DNA of 64,000 nt from Pegea sp. RAD2-039. Its lineage: Eukaryota; Chordata; Thaliacea; Salpida; Salpidae. Positions 1-11,300 of this stretch are shown piece by piece. Numbering within the stretch: the first letter of the stretch is position 1; every line of letters starts with the position of its first letter. The stretch is from the NCBI GenBank assembly GCA_034620365.1, contig JAQGEQ010000329.1:248001-312000 (forward strand). The letters are read 5' to 3'. The translations under genes were made by a program, and so were the position numbers. Under the pieces are notes generated by a model, which did not search any database, was not told where the DNA came from, and worked only from the letters and a program-made list of their open reading frames with translations.

Positions 1-582
1 TTTTTAAATAGTTTTCTGTTAATTTGTAAACTAAATTTGATGAGCTGAATACGGTCATTGAATACAAGAGATGATAAAATAGTTAGATGCTAGATAAATC
101 TAAACTGTTTTTGATTCACAACGTAAGCAATTTCTGTAATGTTGTTAGACTTACTTTTGCTGCTAAAACTGACTATTTGAAGACCATTTACTTTAAGTAA
201 TTAGAGAAAGGTGATTTAGAATTGTTCTCGGATATATTCTCAATAGAATTGTTGATTTTTGATTTATAAAGTGATTAATACTTTGGTTGCTGTGTTTTAG
301 AAATAAGAAACATTTTAGAGTATACTTAGCATCTCAATTTAGTTAAACAGCTCTTCAGATGCAGATGAAAAGTCGTTTGCCACGCAGAAATTTTGTAGAA
401 GTTATTATTATTATTGTGTTTGCCTTTGTATTAATCATAAAAGTATGCAGTCAAATGCTTTCATAAGTTAAAGTGTTACATCATAAAAAAGTTTTAATTT
501 AAACTTTCAAAATATATTTTTGCAAACTTCTTGATATTACATCAATTCAAAATACAGCTGAAAATCGAAAATATCTATCTTG
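1..582. other. AT-rich region upstream of the USP-like gene
   Basis: No coding exon, RNA gene or repeat family member is recognised here. It presumably carries the promoter of the gene that follows, but no clear TATA box or other core element could be assigned. Confidence 0.4.
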
Positions 583-1389
583 ATGATTGTTGAACGAAGT
601 TATTATGATAAAATCTTAAAGAACGGGGGAAAATATAGAAACATCAAATTTGTAGATACGTGCGTTGTAAATTCATGCATTCATTGTGTATTTTGGGCTT
701 ACATAAAAAGTGACACTTTGAAAAACTTTGTTGATCAAGTAATGTATCCTTCAGTTTTTTGTATAATCTCTAAACTATACAAAGAAGGTGTGACAGAAAA
801 GCTACAACAGATAAAAGGAAAGTTGTTGTGGTCACTCTATAAGGAAAGAAAAGTTAGTGAAGAAGCAATTTGTTGCAAAGATAATGTTTTAGAAGTTATT
901 GATAAACTATTTGAAGCAGTACCTAGCTTAATTCAAGAAATAAAATGTCTAAAACACAAGAAGATTATAGAATTTATCTATACTTATGTCACTATAGATA
1001 ATCAGTACAACTTTTACAACTTAAACAAAGCACTTGATGAAGCTCTGAAAAAAGTAAGAAACCGAAGATTAGATTGCTGTGATGAGACAGAGAATCACAT
1101 TACTTGCTCATTTGAAATGCAAACAGTCTTGTGGATTGATACAAGCGAAATGAAATGGGGTATTGGTGACCAAATACCAACTTCCATTGAAGTCAGAAGC
1201 CAAGTGTTTCAAGTGCAAGCCTTCATCAATAAAGAAAAGCACGCGACTAATCACGTGGTCGCTTACTGCAAGCGATCATCTGATGCAGATTGGAATATTT
1301 TTGATGATACTTTGAGCAGCCTATCTTTAGGAAGAGATAGATCATTGTTTCAGCCAATTGCTATTTTATATATTAATGAAACAACATAA
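583..1389 (+). CDS. USP-like cysteine protease candidate (intronless)
   Basis: This is a single uninterrupted reading frame of 268 residues. The first ATG is at 583; the codon just before it in frame is TTG and is not needed as a start. The family is not recognised with certainty. The ends look like a ubiquitin-specific-protease type papain fold: an N-terminal box DTCVVNSC with candidate nucleophile Cys27, and a C-terminal box with NHVVAYCKR (His224) followed by WNIFDDT (Asp241 or Asp242). USP and USPL1-type peptidases carry Cys, His and Asp boxes in this order. The middle is lysine-rich, helical and not recognised. At 268 residues it is short for a USP core and lacks obvious zinc-finger CxxC pairs, so it may be a minimal or transposon-linked member. 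The intronless structure contrasts with most genes here and would fit retroposition or a mobile-element origin. SUMO or ubiquitin specificity cannot be read from the sequence. Confidence 0.5.
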   Translation: MIVERSYYDKILKNGGKYRNIKFVDTCVVNSCIHCVFWAYIKSDTLKNFVDQVMYPSVFCIISKLYKEGVTEKLQQIKGKLLWSLYKERKVSEEAICCKDNVLEVIDKLFEAVPSLIQEIKCLKHKKIIEFIYTYVTIDNQYNFYNLNKALDEALKKVRNRRLDCCDETENHITCSFEMQTVLWIDTSEMKWGIGDQIPTSIEVRSQVFQVQAFINKEKHATNHVVAYCKRSSDADWNIFDDTLSSLSLGRDRSLFQPIAILYINETT

Positions 1390-1879
1390 AACATCCGAAT
1401 ATATTTGTGTGAATTTCAGATACTTCAAATATTAAATGGCTTTTATTTATAAGAACTAAAATATTTTGCAAGCAGTGCTTCCTGAAAATGGGTTAAAAAA
1501 TATTAGCAAAAAAAGCTTTTATTATAAATCAAATACCAAATTTATTGATTTCAAGTAAAGTACAATGATTTAGATTAAACGTTTCATAATTCCTACTTTT
1601 TCATATTTATAAAAAGTAACTTGAGAAATTAATTTCAAAATAACTATTGATTCAAAAAATGGATCAAAACTTAAATAGATTTTAAATCTGCTGTTTATAT
1701 GATTAAGCGAGAAATTAGTTGAATACCTTTTTCACCGCATTTATCATCGGAAATAACTAATTTCAGATAAACTCATTTTATATTTGTCACATTTTTGTTA
1801 AACAATAATAAAATTGCAGTTTTTTTATGTTAAGTTTGTTGCGTTGTTTATCTTGTAATACAACTTCATACAGTAGAAG

Positions 1880-2045
1880 ACATAGTTAGGTGGATTGGTT
1901 ACTAATCCAATATTCTCTACACGCTCGGCTTCAAATTTCTACCGGTCGTTAGAGGTATGAGATTTTGCGTTGTTTAACGCCACCTAGCGAACACGGAAAG
2001 TATCTTCTCTAACTATGAGTAAGACAATTACCTTGTGGCTGCTTC
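1880..2045 (+). repeat. tRNA-derived SINE, family C
   Basis: A tRNA-like head is visible, with an A-box-like stretch TGGATTGGTTA at 1,891-1,901 and a B-box-like stretch GGCTTCAAATTTC near 1,928, followed by a body containing ACGCCACC, AAAGTATCTTCTCTAACTAT and AATTACCTT. The same body recurs in reverse orientation near 41,795-41,897, so this is a dispersed pol III type retroposon and not a single tRNA gene. Confidence 0.6.
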
Positions 2046-2278
2046 AACAAAATATTTTGCAAAAAAAAAACTTTTATTAAAAAATTTTTATTATATTTTC
2101 ACTGAAAACATTTTGGTGAAAGATTTTTTTGAAGAAAAATGTGAAATTATGGAGCTAAAATATATTTAAGTAAATAAATTGTAAAAAGTGAAATTCAGTT
2201 TTGATAGTAACATCTGAACTTTATTGATTTTATGAACAAGTTAAATATTATCACGCCATCATTAAGTAAATTTTAAGT

Positions 2279-2352
2279 TTATTTATTTATTTCAATAAAT
2301 GCAAAGGAGGGTGTCTGAAGAGATCACCTCCCGCTACCACACATTCTCACAA
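2279..2352 (-). repeat. SINE family B, 3' tail fragment
   Basis: On the minus strand this reads GTGAGAATGTGTGGTAGCGG, continues through a CTCTTCAGACACCCTCC segment and ends TTTGCATTTATTG plus an AATA-rich tail. The same 3' end occurs at 18,997-19,066 and in the full copy at 57,818-57,990. Confidence 0.7.
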
Positions 2353-2394
2353 ACAATATCTATTAAGTTAGAAATATAGAGTTTATAATAAAAT

Positions 2395-2610
2395 CTTCTG
2401 ATCCTGCTATCTTGATCTTCTGGTCTTGATCTTCTTATCTTGATCTTCTTATCTTGATCTTCTGATCTTGATCTTCTGATCTTGATCTTCTAATCTTGAT
2501 CTTCTAATCTTGATCTTCTGATCTTGATCTTCTGATCTTGATCTTCTGATCTTCTGATCTTGATCTTCTGATCTTGATCTTCTGATATTGATCTTCTGAT
2601 TATGATTTTT
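2395..2610. repeat. 14-bp minisatellite (CTTGATCTTCTGAT)n
   Basis: About 14 to 15 tandem copies of CTTGATCTTCTGAT with point variants (for example TCTAAT for TCTGAT). An open frame across it on the minus strand, giving an SEDQDQKIKI type repeat, is an artefact of the tandem array. Confidence 0.9.
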
Positions 2611-3404
2611 TAATCTTGATGTTACAATTGATCTTATGATGTTTTGATATTGCGAAAACAAATTCTTAAGTAATTAAATGTAGTTTTTAGGTCATGCTTT
2701 CGAACCAAGCTGAACCTATTGTTTCTTTTTATTGTTATTTGGGTAAACCTCATTATAGCTTGTTTATTGTAGATAAACTAAAATTTACTTAATGATGGCG
2801 TGATAATATTTAACTTGTTCATAAAATCAATAAAGTTCAGATGTTACTATCAAAACTGAATTTCACTTTTTACAATTTATTTACTTAAATATATTTTAGC
2901 TCCATAATTTCACATTTTTCTTGTTTATTACTTTGATTTTGATGCGAATGCTTTTAAACAAATTACAAGAATTTGTCATTACCAAAGTACTTTATTTGTT
3001 CAGTAATATATTTTCTCCTTGCTTCTTTTAAATATTGCACCACAAAGCACTTGGCCTGATACTTTTATTAACCTAAAGCCATTTAATATCATACCTATTC
3101 AGATGATGTAGATAACAATGACTGTTACCGATTACAAACCAATTTATGTATTACAGTAAAAATTATTTTAGTTATTCTTAAACTGATTTTAATGTTAAAC
3201 CAAAGGTTTAGTTATAACTTTGTTTTGTTTTGAAACAATATGTGTTTTTACATAAACTTGCTTTTTAACATTTACTTTTTTATAAACAACTTTGTTAAAC
3301 ATCGAAACCATTTTTTAATAATAAAATTAGAAATAATTAAAACTAAAAGAATATTTAACTAATGCCTGTTTACAAATCTTCGATGGTAAATAATAATTAT
3401 AATC

Positions 3405-3665
3405 ATTCTATGGCCATGCTGTTTGTCAGGACAGAAACTGTGAAGAACCAGTTGTTGCCCATGCAGCAGGATTCTACTCTCTACACCAACAAGGTATGCA
3501 GCTACGCCCTTTGGTGTCGCAGGTGTTGCCAGAGCGACACTGAATACATAGACAAATAGCTTACAAGGCTCCAACTCCGGCTTTAAATTCTGAGCTTTAG
3601 GTTTTCTAGAAGTGTTCTCATAAAACAGATTTTTAAGGCCCTTGTAGTTGGGGTCTTGTGAACTT
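3405..3665 (-). repeat. Long tRNA-related SINE, family A, body
   Basis: On the minus strand it contains ACCTAAAGCTCAGAATTTAA, AAAGCCGGAGTTGGAGCC, CCTGCTGCATGGGCAACAAC and TTTCTGTCCTGACAAACAGC. The same succession of motifs occurs at 45,779-45,995 (-), 47,846-47,945 (+) and 57,234-57,575 (+); only the last has the tRNA-like head. Small open frames of about 65-70 codons on both strands here lie inside the repeat. Confidence 0.75.
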
Positions 3666-5311
3666 TCTTTGTCGCAATACTTTGATAAATAATTAGTTTC
3701 AAAAATCGATCGATACTTTCTACTCTCAGCCTTCTAAAGATTATTACTTACTGATATAAATAAATAATCAATAAAATATATTGATTAACTAAAATTAAGT
3801 TGGAAATATGAATGTCTGATAGCGCATTAACAATTTGAGCATAAAGTATTTAATCAAAACTAAATAAATACTTGCATAAGAACGTCAGCAAAAATGTAAA
3901 TAAACTTTGCAATAAATTGTACTTTGCACATTGAAAAATGCTTTTTTGCTGATTGATTTCATGTTTAATTACTTTTTACATTTTTACTCTCATATCCAGC
4001 TGTTTGCCAATGCCTCATACTATAGAAGCTTCCATTTATAAAAGTTGATCATATGTAATACTTGACTGAAATAACTACTCATAAAGTTGAAACTTTAAAA
4101 ACATATTGAACTATTAACTCGTGACAATTTTTGTGGTCACGTGATGTTTGCTTGATACTGATTTAGTGTTGACAATATTTAAACTTTCACAAGTATTTAT
4201 CTTAAATAAAATTATTTGTAAGGATATAAGAGTTGTAAAAAATGGCTTAAATCTTATCTAAAAAAATAGATTTTCATAAAGCAATAAATAGCTACTTTTA
4301 TAAAAAAATAAAACTAAGTTTTTTTAGTTTCTATTTAAAAAAAATTGATTTTAAAATAGAAATCTTTATAATAGAATAAAAATTTTCGACTCAATAGTTC
4401 TATTTTTACAAGACACAACTTAAACAAAATCTTTTGAAGAATATTTTGTTATACTGATAAAATATATTAATATTTTTTGTGTCATTGTCCAGGGTAAGAT
4501 AAAAAAGATTATTAATATAATTCTTTTAAGGGACATTCTTGAAAAGTTTTGAAAAATACTTAAAAAAAATAAAGGAAGTTTGAACAATTTTCCGGTGTTT
4601 TTCTTAAAATCAGATTGTCATATTTGATTACCGGTTACAGTTTTAATCTAGAAATGTTATTTAATTCTAGCCTAATTTTAATGACATTTAGAGACATTAT
4701 ACAGCAGCCGTAAGTTTTAAAATGTCAACAAAACTCAGCAAGTTAGGGAAGATGCTTCATCATTGCCATCATTTCTTTATTAGAGATCGATTACATAATC
4801 AATACAGCTTGTTCAGCTAGTAAGCTACAAAAAAAAGTAATCAAATCAAATACTAGAAAACTGTTTTAAGTAAATACTAAATTTGTATTACAATGAGTTT
4901 ATTTACTTATAGTCAATGAAAAAAATTAACGATTTTTACATTTGTTGTAAGTACACGACAAAGTAACCTTCGAATGTAATTTATTTTAGCAATTTTGAAA
5001 GCATAGTTTTTCAGAAGTTAAATCATTATGATTCACTAAGAAGGATTTCTGTAGCTGTTATCTAAAAGTATAGATCGTGAATAATTACATCAATTATATA
5101 ATATTTTCATTAATTAGTACCAAAACTAAAATATCTACATAAAAATATAAACTTTTCATATAGCATTCGTCGTCAGATGTATACACAAAGTGTAGAAAAA
5201 TTCAAACATATTAAAATTTGACCGAACTTTTATCTTCTACAGTATTTTGAATCAAAATTTAAAAGGTTTTTAAATCAAAGACTGATAGGAAGTTTTGGAA
5301 TTTCCAGAAAC
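3666..5311. other. Intergenic, no gene recognised
   Basis: Very AT-rich DNA between the repeat block and the 3' end of the SLC6 gene. No coding exons or repeats could be supported. The right edge is expected to contain the 3' UTR of the SLC6 gene, but no unambiguous AATAAA was assigned. Confidence 0.4.
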
Positions 5312-8300
5312 TTAATCATCATATTCATATGCTGGGGGAGGTGAGCTATCAGAATTTATACTTCCATCTTTTCTTTTTCCACACCAAGACATTGAATTTA
5401 TATCTTGCTTTTCTGTATTTTTGATTGGTAGCAACTCTTGTTGTTTATTGTTGTATTTGTAGAAAATATCTTTGTCTTTTGGACCCCAATCCTCATCACA
5501 TTTAGAGAGCTCCTTAATGCGCTAAATAATAAGTTTCATGATAAACTGTTCTTGTTTTTAACAACTTTGATCTTACCTCTAAAAAGGTTCCATGGGCTCT
5601 TGGATGAGTGTACATCTTATAAAGACCTACTCCAGGAATACACAAAATAGAAACACATGCCGACATCCAACCAATAACTTCCCCCCATTTAGGATATGAT
5701 ATACCATTGTACTTGACAGGGGTGTAGTAGAAGAAACTGGCAAATATCAGCACCTAAAAACATTAAGTTGAATTGGTTATATTGAAAACAACTATGATTG
5801 AAAAATGTAAACTAACAGTGATACAAGCCGGAGTGATAAACTTCCAAGTTAGTATCCACCAAAAACTTCCTTTAGGTTTATAGCCAATCATACATTTGAT
5901 ATCATATAAAAATCTGTTTACTCCTGTAATGCATTATTCGAAATTCATTAAAAATAAAACAAACATTTATATTAAAAGAAAAGTTTAGCTATAATACACA
6001 CAAGTAAGATACTAACCATACACCCAAGATATGCAAATGATTTCACATGCCGCTGCAAACATCAGAGGAATACCCGATGCATACCAATCTACCAATGTAA
6101 CCCAATAAATTCCACTCTGTTTAAAAACCACACAGTTTTTGTTAATTAATGAATTATCAAAAATAAAAAAGTGATCCATCTTAAATAAGCGCTACAATGA
6201 GATTAAAGAAATCCATTTAAAGTCTAAAAACTCGATATATACTTTCTTCTTTTCTTTCCTAAAGTTACTTAAAGTCATAATTATCATGAATCAAGTAAAA
6301 ATCTATTTGAAAAATGTTCAATTTTTCGGAACAAATTACAGTAACGTATAAATTTATAAAGATTTTTTATATTTATATATTAAACAATTTATCAGGGTAG
6401 AATGTTTGATGTTTTATACCTGTGTAATCATTGGAATAGCCAAAAGTAATTGCACTAAGCATAATAAAGCGATGAATTTGACTCTGTGAACCCGGCACCA
6501 TGGAAACATATCTCTCATTCCACCGATCACAGCTTCAATCATACCAAACTGCGTAAACAAGTTTCATGATAATAAAAAGCGTAAATAAAGTTGATTGACT
6601 TTGATATTATTTATGTATCAAAATAGAGTTGCGTAGATAGTTATATTTATAATTTCATAGTTTTTTTAAAGTTAAAAATAAAACAAGTTTGTTAGAAAGC
6701 CGAATTTAAAATCTAGAAAAATGAAAAAAGTTTAATTTGTTACATACTCTAATTTAAACAACAAAATTATTTTCTTCAAATATTTATAAACTAGAAGTAA
6801 TTGAAATTTATAAATCAAATTACTTATGCCTCCTATATTTATATAAGTATAAAAAATTCGATTATATCTAGGTAACTTCCATATAATTTTTATGTACAAC
6901 TTATACAATTTTACTTTTTAAACAAGATATAATACTGAAGCTCAAAAGAAATCTATTTTATTAAAAAGCAATAAAGTAAAGCTAAACATAGCTTTTGATA
7001 ACCCGCAATTAGTATAAGTGGTAAAATAAAATAATTAATATCTAAATTACCCACTATACATATAAATAATTGCAAATAAAAACAAAGCAACAATTTTTTT
7101 CTCAAAATTTATAATTTAATAAGCTTTTTGAAACTATTAAATTCGGAAAACTATAAAAATTGTTTTAATTGCAAAAATGATGAGAAAATAAGTTTCTTTA
7201 CAAAATAATTGTAAGCTTAACATAAATCAAAGTACAAATGAAAATTAATGAGTATATTAAGGAATAAGAAGACTGATAAATCAGAATACAAGTTTAGAAA
7301 TTAAACTTGATCAATAAAATTACTTTAAATTATTGTTTTCAACAGAGTACTGGGGCAAGTCAGGTCCTTAATTTAAATGTCACTATAATTTTGAAGTTTA
7401 AATCGATTAAGTTGTTGTTTTTCAAGTAAGCTTTAGAAATGTAAATAGCTGTTGCTTTGATTTTATTTTAGTAGCTAAAACTATTTGTTAGCAATGCCAA
7501 TCATTTCATTAAGATATTTTGGTTTTGTATTACTACAAATGTAGGTCTATGTATACAATTTTTAACTAAGAACAACAACGCTAGTAGAAATAAATTGTTC
7601 ACCAGTTGTACGTTAGTCACCAATAACTACCAACCAGTTCAACAAACAAGTCGTAAAAACCATTTGTTGAACTGGTTAACTTTTACAAGTGACTAATGAA
7701 CATAAATGATGTTTGAAATTTCGTACAAAAATGTTCATCTAATTATGTTTAAGCGATATATATCTGTTAAATAAATAAATAAATAAAAATTTCTACAATT
7801 GTAAGATGCCCTTTCAAAGGACAGTTACCGAACACCAAGTTAAAGGGGGCGGCTATAGGGAGCTCTCCAAAGATGCGATGCCCGCTGCCAGCCAACCCCT
7901 TCTCTCCTGGTAAGATAATGAAAAAAACTTTGCTATGAATGTTTGCTTTTTGAAAGTAGAACAGTCGATTTCATCACACATCCACACACACTCTCAATTT
8001 TCAAATTATGACAAATATGATAGCAGCCATTTTCGACTTTAACTGATCGTACAAGTTTTTGGCGGGAAGCCTTGTTTACACAAATTTTATACAAAGAAAG
8101 TGTTTTATTTGGAATTTTGCTGATTTAAATGATTGACAGTTTTTTTATGGACAGTATTAGAGAAATTTTAACACGTATTTGACAGAATTAATCCACTACT
8201 TATCAAAAGGTGAAAGAGATAGTTTCTACTTGTATTTAATTACCTTTTAAGTGATTACCTTGTTTTGAAACCTTCAAAAATTTTGCTCTAGGTACTGCTA

Positions 8301-11300
8301 AAGAAGAAAAAATATTTATGAAATGTGAATAAACGACAAAGAAACAATTCAACGTTGTATACCTCACTAATTTCAAAAGTATTGAAATCTACTCAAAGTG
8401 CATCATACAAACGTTTCACTAACGGTGCCTCAGCTGCTTTTAGGAAAAAGAAACAAAAATATGTTAATTAGTTCAGATGGTAAACAGTTTAAACAAAACA
8501 CTGGAAGTTTTTCTGTAACCAATTAAGCTGAGAATGCAGCTTAAAATAAGATGTTCTTGTTTTAAGCTTTTTAAGAGTAAATTTAAATTTTTTTTATAAT
8601 ACTGGTTTTGTTAGTCGTTATAAGTTCAACTACTTTTTCGTGGAATAAAGATGAAAATATTTAGATGATTTATAATTTTACTTTATAATTGTTTAAAATT
8701 GATTAATTATTTTCAAGAATGTTGGAGATAGACTATAGATTACAAACTTGATGTTATCAAATTATATTTGATAAGCTTTTGTTTATAAACGTTAGAAATA
8801 TAAACGAATTGATATTTGTAAGATTTTAACGAACAACTAACCCTGAAATGTTGAGGAAATATTTAATAAAAAACAAGTTACCAAGAAAGCTTTAGCTATG
8901 ATCTATTTTTTGAGTGAAGGTCAAATGTTTTTAAATAATTCATGTTTAACTTGAACTTGTTTATCTTGAAGAAAGTTTTCATTAAATTTAGGTCAATCAA
9001 TAACAATTGAATCTTTAGTAATCTTAAATTTTGGTATTTTAAGTAAGTGTTACAGAGTTTTTAACTTGAACATTACTTGCTGCTGAATTAGATAATTTTT
9101 TCCCTAAACTCTATTCGTTGTAAATTCAATCACCAAAACAGAATGATTTTCAACAACTTATAGAAAAACTTTTGAAGAAAAAAGCTTTTTAATCTCATAA
9201 GCGTCAGTATCCACAAGCACTTTCAAACTGTTTGTAGAAAAGAAAAAACAAATAATTACTTGACTATCCAGTCCTAAAGTAAGCAACATTCCAAAAAATA
9301 AGAAAGCCCAAAGAGGTGCCACTGGAAGGTTTGCCACGGCAGCAGGATAAGCAACAAAAGTTAAACCACAACCTTAATTTAAAACAATTATAGCTTTAGA
9401 TAATCAATCTGTTAATTTTGTAGGTTTATAAATGGTTTTTTTACTTAGTTTTGTGAAAATTTTTATGATATTACACACAAATTTGTTTCACCTTGATCAA
9501 CTACATCTTCAACATTTCGCCCTGTTTGAGCAGCAAGAGAACCAAGGACTGAAAACACCACAAAACCAGCGAGTACGCTCGTACCACAGTTAATAGTTGT
9601 AATCATCATAGCATCTCTGTTAAGATCAGTTTATTTGAATTTTGTCAAAGCTAAGTTATTTGTGATTTGTAAGTTGTGTTTTTATACAAATTTTATTGAT
9701 CAAATAGCTACAAACCTGTAAACGTTATTACGGAAGTCATTCATATGTGAGTAGTTTAAGAGAACCCCCCATGCTGCTCCTAGTGAATAGAAAATTTGAA
9801 CAGCAGCGTCGCACCAAACCTAAAAAATACAAAACAAATGATAAGTGATCTCTTCAGCTCTATGTTGTTTACTATAAAAGTACTTGTTAAGCTACTTCTA
9901 TGAGGCAAATAAAATATTTTCATATCAAACTTACCTGAACGTCAGCAAGTCTTGTTGCGTTAGGATAGATGTAGAACTTGATACCAAGCATAGCACCTTC
10001 TTGTTGAACACCGACAATTAATAAAGCTACAAGTACTATGTAAGGAAAAGTTGCAGTGAAGTAAACAACCTATTGAATAAAGTGGTTAGAGTTTTTTTAA
10101 GTCTCATTGCAAAACAATAAGCTTGCCATACCTTCCCAGACCATTTCACACCTTTAAAAAGACAAAGAAAGACAATACACCAAGCTAGTATGAGAGCAAT
10201 TAAGAGTTGGTAGTTGACACTACCAGTCTCATCAATTCCACCACTAATTTTGAGCACATTCAAACTGAAAAGAAGAAGAATTTAATTTGCAAAGGCAAAG
10301 TTATAACAAGTTTACATAAACTTGTTGACTCATACAAACTGTAGCTGATCGAGTGCAGTAAATACAAAATTCTTAATTTTATTTTTGATAGCTCATATTA
10401 CAAATCGAAAACCGATTAATACACTTTAAACTATTTTATAAGAATGCTTACTCTAAATTTAATCTGAATTTAAAACCAAAATATAAAGAGACTTACGAGA
10501 AATACTCCTGTGCTGAAGTATTGTACATGATACAAGAACCATTTATAGTAACATTTGTAGCACCAACAGCCAATTGACTCGCATTAGGATAGTTGTTAGA
10601 ATCAAATATAGTGCTTCCGATATCATCAAACCAACCATATCCAGCATTACAAGTAGAGTTGGTCCATTCGGGGGGATTTGTTGTGTTTTGGCCTAAAAAC
10701 AATTTAACAAAATTATTAGCTTTATTTAAAAAGGTTTGCTGGCTTACAAGTTTTTTTTTTTAATTTATCAATGAATAATAAACAATTTTAATAAAAAAAT
10801 ATAATTAACTTCTTACTGGTAAATACTGAATAATTAATTTGTTCAAACAGCTTATAACAAATTTAAAGCGATTTTTGAATCTGTTATAAAAGTTCACCTT
10901 TTTCTTTGCAAAACTCGGTGTTGTAATCGTTACCACAACTAGCCCAAGGTAATGAAGTTGTAAAAGAGTTCCAGATAAAATGAAGAGCATAGGCAATGAT
11001 GACATTGTAGTAGATACAAACAATAAATGAGATCAACAGCATGCACCATCCAACACCTATCAAATAAAAAAGTCGTATTTTGAGAAAGATCAAGTCTCAG
11101 TTTGTACTAAATGTTTTTAAATACTAAAAATATTAATAATTTATATAATTTTTATAAGATTATATAATTATATTATTATTATTATTATTACATTATTATT
11201 ATATTATACTATTATATAAAATTACATTTTAAATGTAACTTCGGTAAACTAGCTATTCTATTTATGTAAACCTTATCAGTAGTTTACAAACACAATCTTG

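Larger units (their letters stand above)
2132..2922. repeat. Perfect 144-bp inverted repeat with 503-bp spacer
   Basis: The arms are 2,132-2,275 and 2,779-2,922 and are exact reverse complements by direct reading. The spacer holds a SINE family B tail (2,279-2,352) and a 14-bp minisatellite (about 2,395-2,610). Such perfect arms in otherwise diverged AT-rich DNA suggest recent inverted duplication, gene conversion or a foldback element. A transcript across it would form a long hairpin. Confidence 0.85.

Noticed and set aside
580-582. TTG as start of the USP-like gene
   Set aside because: An ATG follows directly in frame at 583, the usual eukaryotic choice.
2395-2610. CRISPR-like array
   Set aside because: Units are directly adjacent with no spacers, and the DNA is eukaryotic.
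2449-2661. 70-codon frame with an SEDQDQKI repeat (-)
   Set aside because: It is a translation of the 14-bp minisatellite.
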